Shown here: one piece after another, positions 7,427 through 15,598 of the stretch
How positions within the stretch are numbered: the stretch's first letter is position 1
Layout of the letters: every line of letters begins with the position of its first letter
NCBI GenBank assembly: GCA_002344975.1
Contig: DDUV01000122.1
Span: 1 to 35,502 of the forward strand
Direction: 5' to 3'
DNA: 35,502 bases
Source: Saprospiraceae bacterium UBA2329
Lineage (GTDB): Bacteria; Bacteroidota; Bacteroidia; Chitinophagales; Saprospiraceae
Translations under genes and position numbers: made by a program
The notes under the pieces: generated by a model
What the model saw: only the letters and a program-made list of their open reading frames with translations
What the model was told of the DNA's origin: nothing
The model's database searches: none

Positions 7427-8857
7427 ATGAACACCATCGAAAACTGGGAGGAAAAACTCCGGGAGACATCTCCCAACGGCTACATCGCGGTGAAAATATT
7501 TGCCGACGACTACATCCGGAAGGCCAAAGAATACGAGCGCACCGGGCGCGAACTGCTGGACGGCGCTGAAAAAGCCGTGCATGGCGATGCCGGTCAGATT
7601 TATTCCGACGGCGTACACAAAGGCGCCGATTGGGGAGGTAAAGCAGCCGGCGGAGCTACGGCGGCAGTGGTAGTGGCGGCGGGCGCGGCGCTGGGGGCAG
7701 CGCTGGCGGGGCCTGTGGGAGCTGTGCTGGGCGGGTGGTTGCTCAGTGGCGTGGCGGGGATGCTGGGCGGAGTGGTACAGGGTTTTGTGACCAATCTCAT
7801 CGAGTCGGCAGGCAGAGCCTTGGCCGGCGCGCTGGGCTTAGACTTCCATACACACGGCAAGACTCCCGGCGGCGGTACCTGGAATCGCACCGACCACCCC
7901 AACGGCGACTGGGAGCGCACCGAAATCGGGCCGGATTTCAATGTGACGGAATCGCAGCAGGGCGGCGCTTTCAGCCAAACCATTGTAGGCAAAGGCGCAC
8001 ACGCGGGCTACCGCTCTCACTTTACCGACGACGGCAAAGGCAATGCTCATTTTGAAGCGGTGGATAAGGCCGGCGTTTTGCACAATTTCAACCAAGATGA
8101 TTCCGGTTCGGCCTGGGGCAGGGCCGGCACCAACGATACCGACAAATCGAACGGCAAAAGCGGTGGCCATGTGAGCGTCACCGGCAGCGACGGGGCCAAA
8201 AGCGATCTCTGGTTTTACAAGGACGGCAGCTCGAAAGAGACGCATACCACCCCTCCGCATACCAATGACAACGGAACGGTAACGACCACCACCGTTACCA
8301 CAGAAAAAGACAAAGACGGAAACACTACCGGGCAAACCAAAACCTCGACCACCACAGACAAAGAGGGCAATACCACTACCCAAACCACCACTACCGACGG
8401 GCAGGGACACTCGCATACTCAAACCCACAGCCATGACAAAAACGGCAACACCCACAATCCGCCGCAGCCGCCGCCCGGTGACGACGGCAGCCGGAGCAAC
8501 CCGGAAGGCAACAGTTCAGACAGTCCGCCCGTGAAGCCCGGCGAAATCGGAAAAGGGCGGCCCGGCCACCCCATGGATCATGTGGTACCGCCGGGATCGT
8601 GGCAAAAAGACAACGGCGAATGGCAGGGCGAGCAGCCGCCTATGTACCGTGATATGCTGGCGGGTATTTTGCTGGTGCTCAATCCTTATGCTCAAACAGG
8701 GCATGGCGACGCCGCCGACCCGGACGCACAACGAGAAGACTTGCTGCGTTTGTTGAGTAGTCTTGAGATAACGAGCAGTGCAAGCGGCGAAGATTTTGTG
8801 CATCCCAAGGCGAAGGCGGGTTTGTTGGAGGCGATGCTGGGGAAGAGAGGCGGGTAG
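7427..8857 (+). CDS. Glycine-zipper and Thr-rich protein, possible effector
   Basis: A 476-residue protein not matched to any family I know. Residues 1-68 are charged and helical with no signal peptide. Residues ~69-138 form a long Gly/Ala hydrophobic stretch (VVVAAGAALGAALAGPVGAV is one part), as in membrane-inserting glycine-zipper segments. Residues ~145-270 look beta-rich, with many Gly-Asp turns. Residues ~271-345 are dominated by Thr, Asp, Gly and His, with spaced DKDGNTT, DKEGNTT, DGQGHSH and DKNGNTH units. A Pro-rich linker (345-390) leads to a short helical C-terminus. The modular layout without a signal peptide suggests an injected or contact-delivered effector or a pore-former, but no injection-system gene lies in the window. 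That role is only a guess. Confidence 0.8.
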   Translation: MNTIENWEEKLRETSPNGYIAVKIFADDYIRKAKEYERTGRELLDGAEKAVHGDAGQIYSDGVHKGADWGGKAAGGATAAVVVAAGAALGAALAGPVGAVLGGWLLSGVAGMLGGVVQGFVTNLIESAGRALAGALGLDFHTHGKTPGGGTWNRTDHPNGDWERTEIGPDFNVTESQQGGAFSQTIVGKGAHAGYRSHFTDDGKGNAHFEAVDKAGVLHNFNQDDSGSAWGRAGTNDTDKSNGKSGGHVSVTGSDGAKSDLWFYKDGSSKETHTTPPHTNDNGTVTTTTVTTEKDKDGNTTGQTKTSTTTDKEGNTTTQTTTTDGQGHSHTQTHSHDKNGNTHNPPQPPPGDDGSRSNPEGNSSDSPPVKPGEIGKGRPGHPMDHVVPPGSWQKDNGEWQGEQPPMYRDMLAGILLVLNPYAQTGHGDAADPDAQREDLLRLLSSLEITSSASGEDFVHPKAKAGLLEAMLGKRGG

Positions 8858-9025
8858 GAGCAGCAGGGAATCTTGCGCCAGTTGGCAGTATGCAGTTGGC
8901 GGTTCCACTTCTTAGTAGCCCATCTTGGTTGACGCTAATGCGCAGTGCATGGAAAAATGAGATTCCATCTCGCGCCAGCGGTATTTTAAGTGATTAACTC
9001 AACATTTTCAATACATTTCATCAAC

Positions 9026-9643
9026 ATGGAAAGACGCAATTTTTTGGGTGCGGCCGGCCTGTTGGCAGGTTTGGCGGCCCTTCCCGAGATCGGCAAGGCC
9101 AACAGCATCTGGGACGAAACGCCCGGCACGCCCACTCAGGCGCTGCTCCTGCCGCCCATGCCACCATTAGATCACAAAGGGAGTATGGATATTCGCGTGT
9201 GGCTTCGCTCCTCCATGACGGGCGGGGTGTATTCTTGTGTAGAATGTGCCGTAGCGCCTAAAACCATGGGTCCGGCGCCACATTGGCATAAAAATCTGGA
9301 CGAACTGATGTTGGTGCTGGAAGGTACCGCGGGCGTCATGGTAGAAGGCGAACACGTTGAGGTGCCGGCAGGCGGGTGGCATTTGCGCCCCCGAAAACTG
9401 ACGCATACGTTCTGGAATGCCTCTGATAAACCGCTGCGATTCATAGATATGTATTTCAATCAGCCATTTGAGGAGTTTCTCGAACAGGTATTTTTTGAAT
9501 ATACGCCGGAGAAGGGCTACCCTTTTGGATCGAAGGAACGGGATGCTGTGATGAGCAAGCTCAACAAAAAATTCGGCATTGTTTCTGCGCCGGATGCTGG
9601 AAAACAACGCCAGGCGATTGCCGAAAGGTACGGTATGAAATAG
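9026..9643 (+). CDS. Exported cupin-domain protein (Tat-type signal)
   Basis: The upstream ATG at 8990 only adds an unlikely leader. Starting at 9026 gives MERRNFLGAAGLLAGLAALP, a twin-arginine-like signal, and a 205-residue protein. The body is a single cupin_2 barrel. His86, His88 and Glu93 in the HWHKNLDE segment and His127 in KLTHTFW supply the usual 3-His/1-Glu metal site. Tat export fits a protein that folds with its metal in the cytoplasm. Cupins of this type include oxygenases and isomerases, and nothing in the sequence or surroundings reveals the substrate. A TACATTTC box lies just before the start but lacks a good upstream partner. Confidence 0.85.
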   Translation: MERRNFLGAAGLLAGLAALPEIGKANSIWDETPGTPTQALLLPPMPPLDHKGSMDIRVWLRSSMTGGVYSCVECAVAPKTMGPAPHWHKNLDELMLVLEGTAGVMVEGEHVEVPAGGWHLRPRKLTHTFWNASDKPLRFIDMYFNQPFEEFLEQVFFEYTPEKGYPFGSKERDAVMSKLNKKFGIVSAPDAGKQRQAIAERYGMK

Positions 9644-9673
9644 AGGGGGTTGGCTGTTGCCGAATGGAGGTAG

Positions 9674-9822
9674 CAGCAGGGGGTGAAGCGGTATAGCCGA
9701 CCGAAGGAGGCTATAAGAGCGAAACACCCGGCGCCCACAGCGGGTATAGAGCTGTTAGCTTTGGCGGGCCATTGCGGAGATAAAGCTAACAGCTCTTTGC
9801 AGGAGTGGGCGGCTGCCATAAA
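9674..9822 (+). repeat. Structured ~150-bp repeat element, copy 2
   Basis: This is the second copy of the element at 1254-1402, in the same orientation. Here the long stem is perfect over 15 bases (AGAGCTGTTAGCTTT with AAAGCTAACAGCTCT), and the first arm again shows GGGTG/CACCC around TATAGCC/GGCTATA. The 449-bp gap it sits in (9644-10092) contains no credible gene. It holds this element, the promoter at 9877-9908 and the long hairpin at 9973-10033. Confidence 0.8.
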
Positions 9823-9876
9823 GATATAAAGAACTATTTTGTTATCGCCCTCACAGGCTTTCAGGCAGATATTTTT

Positions 9877-9908
9877 TTTGAAAGATAAGAAGTAGCGGCT
9901 TACTTTTG
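9877..9908 (+). promoter_or_regulatory. Bacteroidota-type promoter for the four-helix-bundle gene
   Basis: TTTG at 9877-9880 and TACTTTTG at 9901-9908 are separated by 20 bases, an exact fit to the phylum's -33/-7 consensus. It would give a leader of about 175 bases before the gene at 10093, containing the hairpin at 9973-10033. Confidence 0.75.
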
Positions 9909-9972
9909 CAAAATCACAGTTGCCGCTGAGCTAAGCTCTTTTGGTGGTGAGTGTGTGAGATATTGCAGAGTT

Positions 9973-10033
9973 CTGGGGACTTGTGGGACTTTGGCGACCG
10001 AGGAGCGGTCGCCAAAGTCGCCAAAGTCCCCAG
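9973..10033 (+). repeat. Long two-part hairpin in the leader
   Basis: An inner stem of 14 perfect pairs (GACTTTGGCGACCG at 9987-10000 with its complement at 10006-10019, loop AGGAG) sits inside an outer stem of ten perfect pairs (CTGGGGACTT at 9973-9982 with AAGTCCCCAG at 10024-10033). No U-rich tail follows directly, so a simple terminator is less likely than a leader structure or REP-like unit. Confidence 0.85.
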
Positions 10034-10092
10034 AAAAAACAGAGATAAAACCCCGCCTTCGCCAAGGCTACGGCGGATAAAACCACCATAAA

Positions 10093-10686
10093 ATGGAAGA
10101 AAACAACAAAAAGAACAGTGAGGGCTTCATCCCAATACACGGCGGCTATAAAAACCTGATAACCTATCAAAAATCAGAAATCGTGTATGATGGCACTATC
10201 TATTTCACCAAAAGGTTCTTCAGGAAATATGACCGCACTATTGACCAAATGGTGCAGGCTGCCAGAAGCGGCAAACAGAATATAGCCGAGGCGAGTATGG
10301 CCTCCGCTACCTCTAAAGAAATGGAGATAAAGCTGACCAATGTGGCGCGTGCCAGTCTGGAAGAATTGATGATTGACTACAAAGACTTTTTGCGCACTCA
10401 TCAATTGCCCCTGTGGGATAAAAACCACCGCCTGTACCAACGCTTCAGTGAAATAAACCGAACGCCCAATGCTACCTACGAGACCTACCGAAAAGCCATT
10501 GAAAACGAGGAGCCGGAGATATGCGCCAATGCCATGATCTGCCTGATCAACGTGGTGAGCTACCTGCTGAACCTGCAAATACGATCTTTGGAAAAGAGTT
10601 TTCTGGAAGAAGGCGGCTTGCGCGAGAGAATGTATAAGGCCAGAGTGGAAAACAGGAAGTCGGGCGGCGGCGCGCCGGGGAATTAG
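10093..10686 (+). CDS. Four-helix-bundle protein with suffix domain
   Basis: A 197-residue protein related to the S23/IVS-type four-helix-bundle family. The family pattern is clear at residues ~35-100: YFTKRFFRKYDRTIDQMVQA, then ARSGKQNIAEAS and LTNVARASLEELMIDYKDFL. The C-terminal ~60 residues match the extra 'four helix bundle suffix' segment found on some members. Such proteins are known from 23S rRNA intervening sequences and as retroelement accessory proteins. No rRNA, reverse transcriptase or variable repeat is present here, so neither association applies. The function is unknown. The gene has a strong promoter and a long structured leader, and it ends 31 bases from the convergent carboxypeptidase gene. 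Confidence 0.85.
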   Translation: MEENNKKNSEGFIPIHGGYKNLITYQKSEIVYDGTIYFTKRFFRKYDRTIDQMVQAARSGKQNIAEASMASATSKEMEIKLTNVARASLEELMIDYKDFLRTHQLPLWDKNHRLYQRFSEINRTPNATYETYRKAIENEEPEICANAMICLINVVSYLLNLQIRSLEKSFLEEGGLRERMYKARVENRKSGGGAPGN

Positions 10687-10717
10687 AAAAGGCTGCGGCG
10701 CCCCCCGCCTCTCTCGC

Positions 10718-12073
10718 TCAATACACCTCGTACACCCGCTTCAAAACGGCCTGCATTTCTTCTTTCAGCGGGTCGGAGCTGCCGGTGAAATTGTTGTGCA
10801 TAAAACTGAAAATGAGCACTTTGCCCTTCTTTGTTTTTACATAGCCGCTCAGGCTGTGAACGTACCTCAGAGAGCCGGTTTTGGCAAACACATAAGGCTC
10901 GCCTTTGGGGCCGGCATACCAGCCCCGGATGGTGCCCGACACGCCGCCGGCAGGAAAAATGCGAAACAGGCGCTCCTGCGGCTGCTGTTGGTACAACTGG
11001 TTTAATACATGTACCACCGTGCGCGGTGTGAAAAAATTGTACCGCGACAAGCCCGAACCATCCCACCACTCCATGCGGTCGGGCACGTCTTTGAAACAGA
11101 TATCTTTGGCGTGGTCTATCATTTTGCGGCTGTTTTGGATGCTGAACAACTGCTCGGAGCACATCATCAGCAATTGTTCCGCGATGAAATTGTCGCTTTG
11201 TTGCATCAGGCGGGCATACAGCGCGTCGTCGGCGGGCATGTACAGGGTATTCACCGAACCTGCGGGCAGCATAGCCGCGTCGAAGAGCCGCACGGTGCGC
11301 CGCAGCGTGTCGGAGAGCAGTTTGACCATCAGTTGCGGCGAGTAATCGAAGGGAATGTCGTCGGAAAAACCTGTGCGGCGCCGGGCTTCTGAGTTGAACT
11401 CAAAGCGGTTGCCGCGCTCCGTTCTGCGAATGACGGCGCCGCGCTCTTCCTCCAATTGCGGCCCGAAAAAGAGGCTGTCGCGCCACAGTGCCGGGCTGAC
11501 CACAAACCCGCTGTCGGCGCCGCGAGAACTGAACCGCGCAATATTGCCGTAGATGGGCATGGGCGAGCGTTCGGGTTGGTAATAGTCGCTGTAATCGGCC
11601 CAGGACCAGCCCGGCCCGAAGTGGTCGTCGCGGAAGTTGAAATCGGTGAAGAACAAAGTTTCCGGTCGGGAGCGCAAAAATGCCAGCACGCTGCTGTCGC
11701 CGGGCAAATCGGGGTGCAAAAACAGTGGGTTGCCCGTGCCCCAAAACACCAGCGTATCGCCCATGTCCAAATAGCGCAATACCGGCAGGCTGTCGCTCAG
11801 AAAGTGCAGGGCGGTTCGCAGCGTGAAGATTTTGGTGTTGGAAGCCGGCGTGAAATACTTGTCGGCATTGCGTTGCTGGAGTACTTTCTGCGTTTGAGGG
11901 TCGAACAAAATAAAGCCGGAATGCGCCTGATTGAACAGCTTGGAATCGGTCACCATGGCGCTCACCGGGCGCTTGGCGGGGGTGCGGCGGCGGCGTTGTG
12001 CCTGGGCTTCTGACGGAATGAGGAACAGGGCGGCCAACAGCAGCGACAGAAAGATGAGAGCAGTGCGATTCAT
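10718..12073 (-). CDS. dacB: D-Ala-D-Ala carboxypeptidase/endopeptidase (PBP4 type, S13)
   Basis: A peptidoglycan hydrolase of the peptidase S13 class that trims or cuts peptide cross-links in the periplasm. All three active-site motifs are visible: SNTK (Ser84 and Lys87 counted from an ATG at 12091), SDN in QQSDNFIAEQLL, and KTG in FAKTGSLRY. The second Met (ATG at 12073) gives MNRTALIFLSLLLAALFLIP, a clean signal peptide ending near EAQAQ, so that start is preferred. The protein then has 451 residues, normal for DacB. The gene is divergent from the DUF6089-like gene, with a 165-bp shared upstream region. The product is likely a monofunctional low-molecular-mass penicillin-binding protein. 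Confidence 0.93.
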   Translation of the reverse strand: MNRTALIFLSLLLAALFLIPSEAQAQRRRRTPAKRPVSAMVTDSKLFNQAHSGFILFDPQTQKVLQQRNADKYFTPASNTKIFTLRTALHFLSDSLPVLRYLDMGDTLVFWGTGNPLFLHPDLPGDSSVLAFLRSRPETLFFTDFNFRDDHFGPGWSWADYSDYYQPERSPMPIYGNIARFSSRGADSGFVVSPALWRDSLFFGPQLEEERGAVIRRTERGNRFEFNSEARRRTGFSDDIPFDYSPQLMVKLLSDTLRRTVRLFDAAMLPAGSVNTLYMPADDALYARLMQQSDNFIAEQLLMMCSEQLFSIQNSRKMIDHAKDICFKDVPDRMEWWDGSGLSRYNFFTPRTVVHVLNQLYQQQPQERLFRIFPAGGVSGTIRGWYAGPKGEPYVFAKTGSLRYVHSLSGYVKTKKGKVLIFSFMHNNFTGSSDPLKEEMQAVLKRVYEVY

Positions 12074-12238
12074 GCGTTTTTTTGTCGGCAAAGAAAGCTA
12101 CAAATTTCCCGGTGGCATAACAGAGGCCGCGCTTTTTCCGTTATCCCGGCGGTGTTTTTAGCAGGAAGCCGGCGGCATATTCGCTGTATTCTCCGTTTGC
12201 CTTCCTACCTTTGCGCCCTCAATATCAATATATACTGA

Positions 12239-13078
12239 ATGATGAAGCGATTTTTGGGCCTGCTGCCCGCTCTGTTTTTTGCTTTGGTTGTGAATGCGCA
12301 GGATGGATGGGAGGCCGGCCCCTGGTTGGGCATTTCCTACTATTTCGGCGATCTGAATACCAATTACAACCTCAGCCGCCCTGGCCCTGCCGGCGGTTTT
12401 GCGGCCCGTTACAATTTCAACGACCGCATCTGTCTGCGCTTTGGCGTTGCCGGCGGTCAGATCAGCGCCGACGACGCCCTTTCGGGCAATACCTACGAGC
12501 GCGCCCGCAATCTCAATTTTCAATCAACGCTGGTGGACGGCAGCGCTCAGTTGGAGTTCAATTTCCTGCCCTACATTCACGGTCATCGCGACTACTTTTT
12601 CACGCCCTACCTGCTGGCCGGTATCAATGTGACTAATTTCAATCCTAAAACCGAATACGAAGGCCAATTGGTGGAGTTGCGTCCCTTAGGCACCGAGGGG
12701 CAGTTGCGGGGCGAGGAGTATTACACCACCAGCTTAGGCTGGATGTATGGCGGGGGCTTCAAAATAGACCTCAGCTACCGCCTCAGCCTCAATGTGGAAA
12801 TTGCAGGCCGGGCATTGGCCACCGACTATCTGGATGATGTCAGCACCGTGTATGCCGACAAAAGCGATCTCCGCCGCAACCGGGGTGACTTGGCCGTTGC
12901 TCTCTCCGACCGTTCCATCACGTTGCCAGGCGTGGACGGTAGTCAGTTGGGGCGGCCCGGCGTACAACGCGGCAACAGCAAAAACAACGATACTTATTTC
13001 TTCATCGGCGCGGGTATTCTCTACTATTTTGGAGATTTGAAATGCCCGGATTCCGGCAGCCGCAAACGGCGCAGGTGA
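12239..13078 (+). CDS. DUF6089-like outer-membrane beta-barrel protein
   Basis: A 279-residue protein with signal peptide MMKRFLGLLPALFFALVVNA. The mature part begins EAGPWLGISYYFGDLN and continues with alternating hydrophobic/aromatic strands and a glycine-rich barrel pattern, ending near FFIGAGILYYFGDLK. These N- and C-terminal signatures are characteristic of DUF6089 proteins, outer-membrane proteins common in Bacteroidota. A basic tail (GSRKRRR) follows the last strand, which is a little odd for a barrel end. A TACCTTTG -7-like box lies at 12206-12213, placing the transcript start about 20 bases before the ATG, but the -33 element is not clear. Function is unknown, and structural or porin-like roles are plausible. 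Confidence 0.85.
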   Translation: MMKRFLGLLPALFFALVVNAQDGWEAGPWLGISYYFGDLNTNYNLSRPGPAGGFAARYNFNDRICLRFGVAGGQISADDALSGNTYERARNLNFQSTLVDGSAQLEFNFLPYIHGHRDYFFTPYLLAGINVTNFNPKTEYEGQLVELRPLGTEGQLRGEEYYTTSLGWMYGGGFKIDLSYRLSLNVEIAGRALATDYLDDVSTVYADKSDLRRNRGDLAVALSDRSITLPGVDGSQLGRPGVQRGNSKNNDTYFFIGAGILYYFGDLKCPDSGSRKRRR

Positions 13079-13110
13079 TGCAGGATGCTTAATGATAGTG
13101 GTCATCCAAA

Positions 13111-13134
13111 AGCTGCGAGCCATGAGCTGCGAGC
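13111..13134 (+). repeat. Short direct repeat in the DUF6089/glycosyltransferase gap
   Basis: AGCTGCGAGC occurs twice with CATG between, followed by TACGAG. This is a low-complexity motif in the 96-bp gap, related in composition to the AAGCTGCAAGC part of the dispersed repeat. Confidence 0.5.
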
Positions 13135-13174
13135 TACGAGTTCAGGCCGCGAGGCCACATCAGCACATTGATTC

Positions 13175-15145
13175 ATGAAGCTCACTGTTGTTATCGTCAA
13201 TTACAATGTGCGCCATTTTTTAGAGCAGGCGCTGCTCTCGGTACGCAAGGCCATAGCCCGCATAGACGCCGAGGTTTGGGTGGTGGACAACAACTCCGCC
13301 GACGACTCTGTGGCGATGGTACAAACTAAATTCCCGGAAGTACGCCTCATTGCCAATACCGACAACACGGGCTTTGCCGTAGCCAATAATCAGGCCATCC
13401 GGCAAAGTACGGGCGAGTATGTCCTCCTGCTCAACCCCGATACGGTGGTGGAAGAAGATACCTTTGAAAAATGCGTGCAGTTCATGGATGCTCAGCCCGA
13501 AGCAGGCGGCCTGGGCGTGCGCATGATAGACGGTTCGGGCAAGTTTCTGCCGGAATCGAAGCGCGGCTTCCCCTCGCCCTGGACGGCCTTTTGCAAAACC
13601 TTCGGCCTGTCGCGCATTTTCCCTCGTTCCAAAGTCTTCAATCATTACCACCTCGGCTATTTGGACGAACACCAGACCCACGAGGTAGAAGTGCTGGCGG
13701 GCGCTTTCATGCTCTTGCGGCGCAGCGCTTTGGACAAAGCCGGCCTGCTCGACGAGGCGTTTTTTATGTACGGCGAAGACATAGACCTCTCGTATCGCAT
13801 CCTGCTGGCGGGGTATAAAAACTACTACTTTCCCGAAACGTCCATCATTCACTACAAAGGCGAGAGCACCAAAAAAGGCAGTCTCAACTACGTCCGCGTT
13901 TTTTACCAGGCCATGATTATTTTTGCCCGCAAGCACTTCACCGGTCGGCGGGCGGCCTTGTTTGTGCTCATGCTTCAGGCGGCTATATGGTTTCGGGCGG
14001 CGCTCACGCTGTTGTCCAATCTGGCCCGGCGCGCCTACTTGCCGCTGTTGGACTCAGTGTTGATTTTCAGTGGATTAGCTTTGTTGAAAAACTTCTGGGC
14101 CTCGTATTACCACCACGATGCCGGCTATTACGACAGTAGTTTTTTGTGGGTCAATGCTCCGCTTTACACCGTTCTCTGGCTGGCCGGGGTGTATTTCAGC
14201 GGCGGCTACGAGGAGCAGGGCAATCTGCGCCGCCTCATGCGCGGATTGGTGGTCGGTACGCTGTTCATTGCTGCCGTATATGGTTTTTTGGACATGGCCT
14301 ACCGCTCCTCGCGGGCGCTCATTCTGTTGGGGGCGGCCTGGTCGGCAACCGGCATGATCGCGCTGAGAACAGCCTTGCATTTGGCCCGATACGGCAACCT
14401 GAACGTGGGCAGGGAATCGCAGCGGCAGGTGGTGATTGTGGGCAGTCTGGAGGAAAGCCGGCGCGTACTCCGATTGCTCCAGCAGGCGCAGGCTCCCGTG
14501 CATTGCATCGGGATGGTATCGCCGCACAATCATTTTGAACCCGCTGATTTTCTGGGGTCTGTGTCCAAATTGCAAGACATTGCGCTCATTTACCGCATCA
14601 ACGAAATCATCTTCTGCGCCGCCGATGTGCCGTCTCAGGAAATCATGCGACAGATGACGAAAATCGGTCCTCATATCGCTTATAAAATTGTGCCCGAAGA
14701 CAGCCTCAGCATCATCGGCAGCCAGTCGAAAAACGCCCCCGGCGAGCTTTACACCATAGAGGTGCGCTTCGACATTGCGCAGGACTTGCACCGCCGCAAC
14801 AAACGCCTGCTCGATCTCGCCCTGGCGGGGTTGTTGTTGTTCAGCCTGCCCGTTCACCTGCTTTTTGTAAAGAACCGCACAGGCCTTATTACCAATATTT
14901 TACAAGTCCTTTTTGCCCAAAAAACCTGGGTGGGATATGCCTCCGGCGCCGACAGCGGCCACACCTTGCCTGCCCTGCGCCCCGGCGTACTCAGCCCCTT
15001 GGATGCCCTGCCCCAAGGCAGTTTGCGCCCCGACGACGCGGCTACCATCCAACGGCTCAACATGTTGTATGCCAAGAATTACCGCGCAGAAAATGATTTG
15101 GAAATTGTATTGAAAGGGTATCGGCGGCTGGGGGTGAGGCAATAA
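13175..15145 (+). CDS. Family 2 glycosyltransferase fused to a shrunken PGT-like region
   Basis: A 656-residue membrane protein. Residues 1-~245 are a complete GT2 domain: VVIVNYN, VWVVDNNSADDS, LNPDTVVEED as the metal-binding DxD-like site, and FFMYGEDIDLSYR. They resemble rhamnosyltransferase-type enzymes. Residues ~260-410 contain several membrane helices, then a Rossmann-like segment (QVVIVGSLEESRRVLRLL) as in WbaP-like initiating transferases. The C-terminus keeps the start (KRLLDLALAGLLLF) and end (RPGVL, later LYAKNYRAENDLEIVLKGY) of a bacterial sugar-transferase domain. The catalytic middle with the FKFRTM and Asp-Glu motifs is missing. I infer an active glycosyltransferase for surface polysaccharide with a vestigial or structural tail. 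It probably cooperates with GtrA downstream. Confidence 0.85.
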   Translation: MKLTVVIVNYNVRHFLEQALLSVRKAIARIDAEVWVVDNNSADDSVAMVQTKFPEVRLIANTDNTGFAVANNQAIRQSTGEYVLLLNPDTVVEEDTFEKCVQFMDAQPEAGGLGVRMIDGSGKFLPESKRGFPSPWTAFCKTFGLSRIFPRSKVFNHYHLGYLDEHQTHEVEVLAGAFMLLRRSALDKAGLLDEAFFMYGEDIDLSYRILLAGYKNYYFPETSIIHYKGESTKKGSLNYVRVFYQAMIIFARKHFTGRRAALFVLMLQAAIWFRAALTLLSNLARRAYLPLLDSVLIFSGLALLKNFWASYYHHDAGYYDSSFLWVNAPLYTVLWLAGVYFSGGYEEQGNLRRLMRGLVVGTLFIAAVYGFLDMAYRSSRALILLGAAWSATGMIALRTALHLARYGNLNVGRESQRQVVIVGSLEESRRVLRLLQQAQAPVHCIGMVSPHNHFEPADFLGSVSKLQDIALIYRINEIIFCAADVPSQEIMRQMTKIGPHIAYKIVPEDSLSIIGSQSKNAPGELYTIEVRFDIAQDLHRRNKRLLDLALAGLLLFSLPVHLLFVKNRTGLITNILQVLFAQKTWVGYASGADSGHTLPALRPGVLSPLDALPQGSLRPDDAATIQRLNMLYAKNYRAENDLEIVLKGYRRLGVRQ

Positions 15146-15163
15146 GGCTTCGTCAAGAGTGGC

Positions 15164-15194
15164 TTGCAACGCCGGGGAAAAGTCAGTAATTTTG
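15164..15194 (+). promoter_or_regulatory. Promoter directly in front of the GtrA gene
   Basis: TTG at 15164-15166 and TAATTTTG at 15187-15194 are 20 bases apart, matching the phylum consensus. The ATG at 15202 is only eight bases after the -7 box, so transcription should begin at or next to the start codon. Confidence 0.65.
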
Positions 15195-15201
15195 CTGCCG
15201 T

Positions 15202-15585
15202 ATGAACGCCCTTCTCCAATTCCTTCAATTCGGCATCGTAGGCGTCGGCGGCATGGCCATAGACTTCGGCGCTACCTGGCTGCTCAAAGAAAAGCTGCGA
15301 CTGAATCCCTACATAGCCAATTCCATCGGTTTTTCTCTGGCGGTGGTCAACAACTTCTTTTGGAATAAATACTGGACTTTCCACGACAACAGCGAGGCCG
15401 TAGAAATACAGTTTGCCAAATTTCTCACCATCTCCATAATCGGGCTGCTGCTCAACAACGGCGCGGTTTATCTGCTGCACAAGCGTTTCGGAATGCGCTT
15501 TTACATCGCCAAATTGTTCGCTACCGGGCTGGTACTGCTGTGGAATTTCGGCGCCAATTACCGGTTCACTTTCCACTCTGAATAA
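15202..15585 (+). CDS. GtrA family membrane protein
   Basis: A 127-residue protein with four predicted membrane helices (about residues 7-27, 38-57, 72-92 and 100-120), the size and topology of GtrA/DPMS_TM proteins, which are thought to help move polyprenyl-linked sugars across the inner membrane. The N-terminal LLQFLQFGIVGVGGMAIDFG, the NNFFWNKYWTF block and the C-terminal NFGANYRFTF are all characteristic. It follows the glycosyltransferase gene by 56 bases but has its own consensus promoter. It ends 13 bases before the convergent symporter gene. A role in surface glycan assembly with its neighbour is inferred. Confidence 0.92.
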   Translation: MNALLQFLQFGIVGVGGMAIDFGATWLLKEKLRLNPYIANSIGFSLAVVNNFFWNKYWTFHDNSEAVEIQFAKFLTISIIGLLLNNGAVYLLHKRFGMRFYIAKLFATGLVLLWNFGANYRFTFHSE

Positions 15586-15598
15586 AAAGCCGCAAAAA

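Noticed and set aside
7838..8455. 205-residue minus-strand ORF opposite the glycine-zipper gene
   Set aside because: Val/Gly-rich shadow of the Thr/Asp repeats on the plus strand.
10093..10686. Diversity-generating retroelement accessory protein (Avd-like)
   Set aside because: The four-helix fold is shared, but no reverse transcriptase, template repeat or variable repeat lies in the window.
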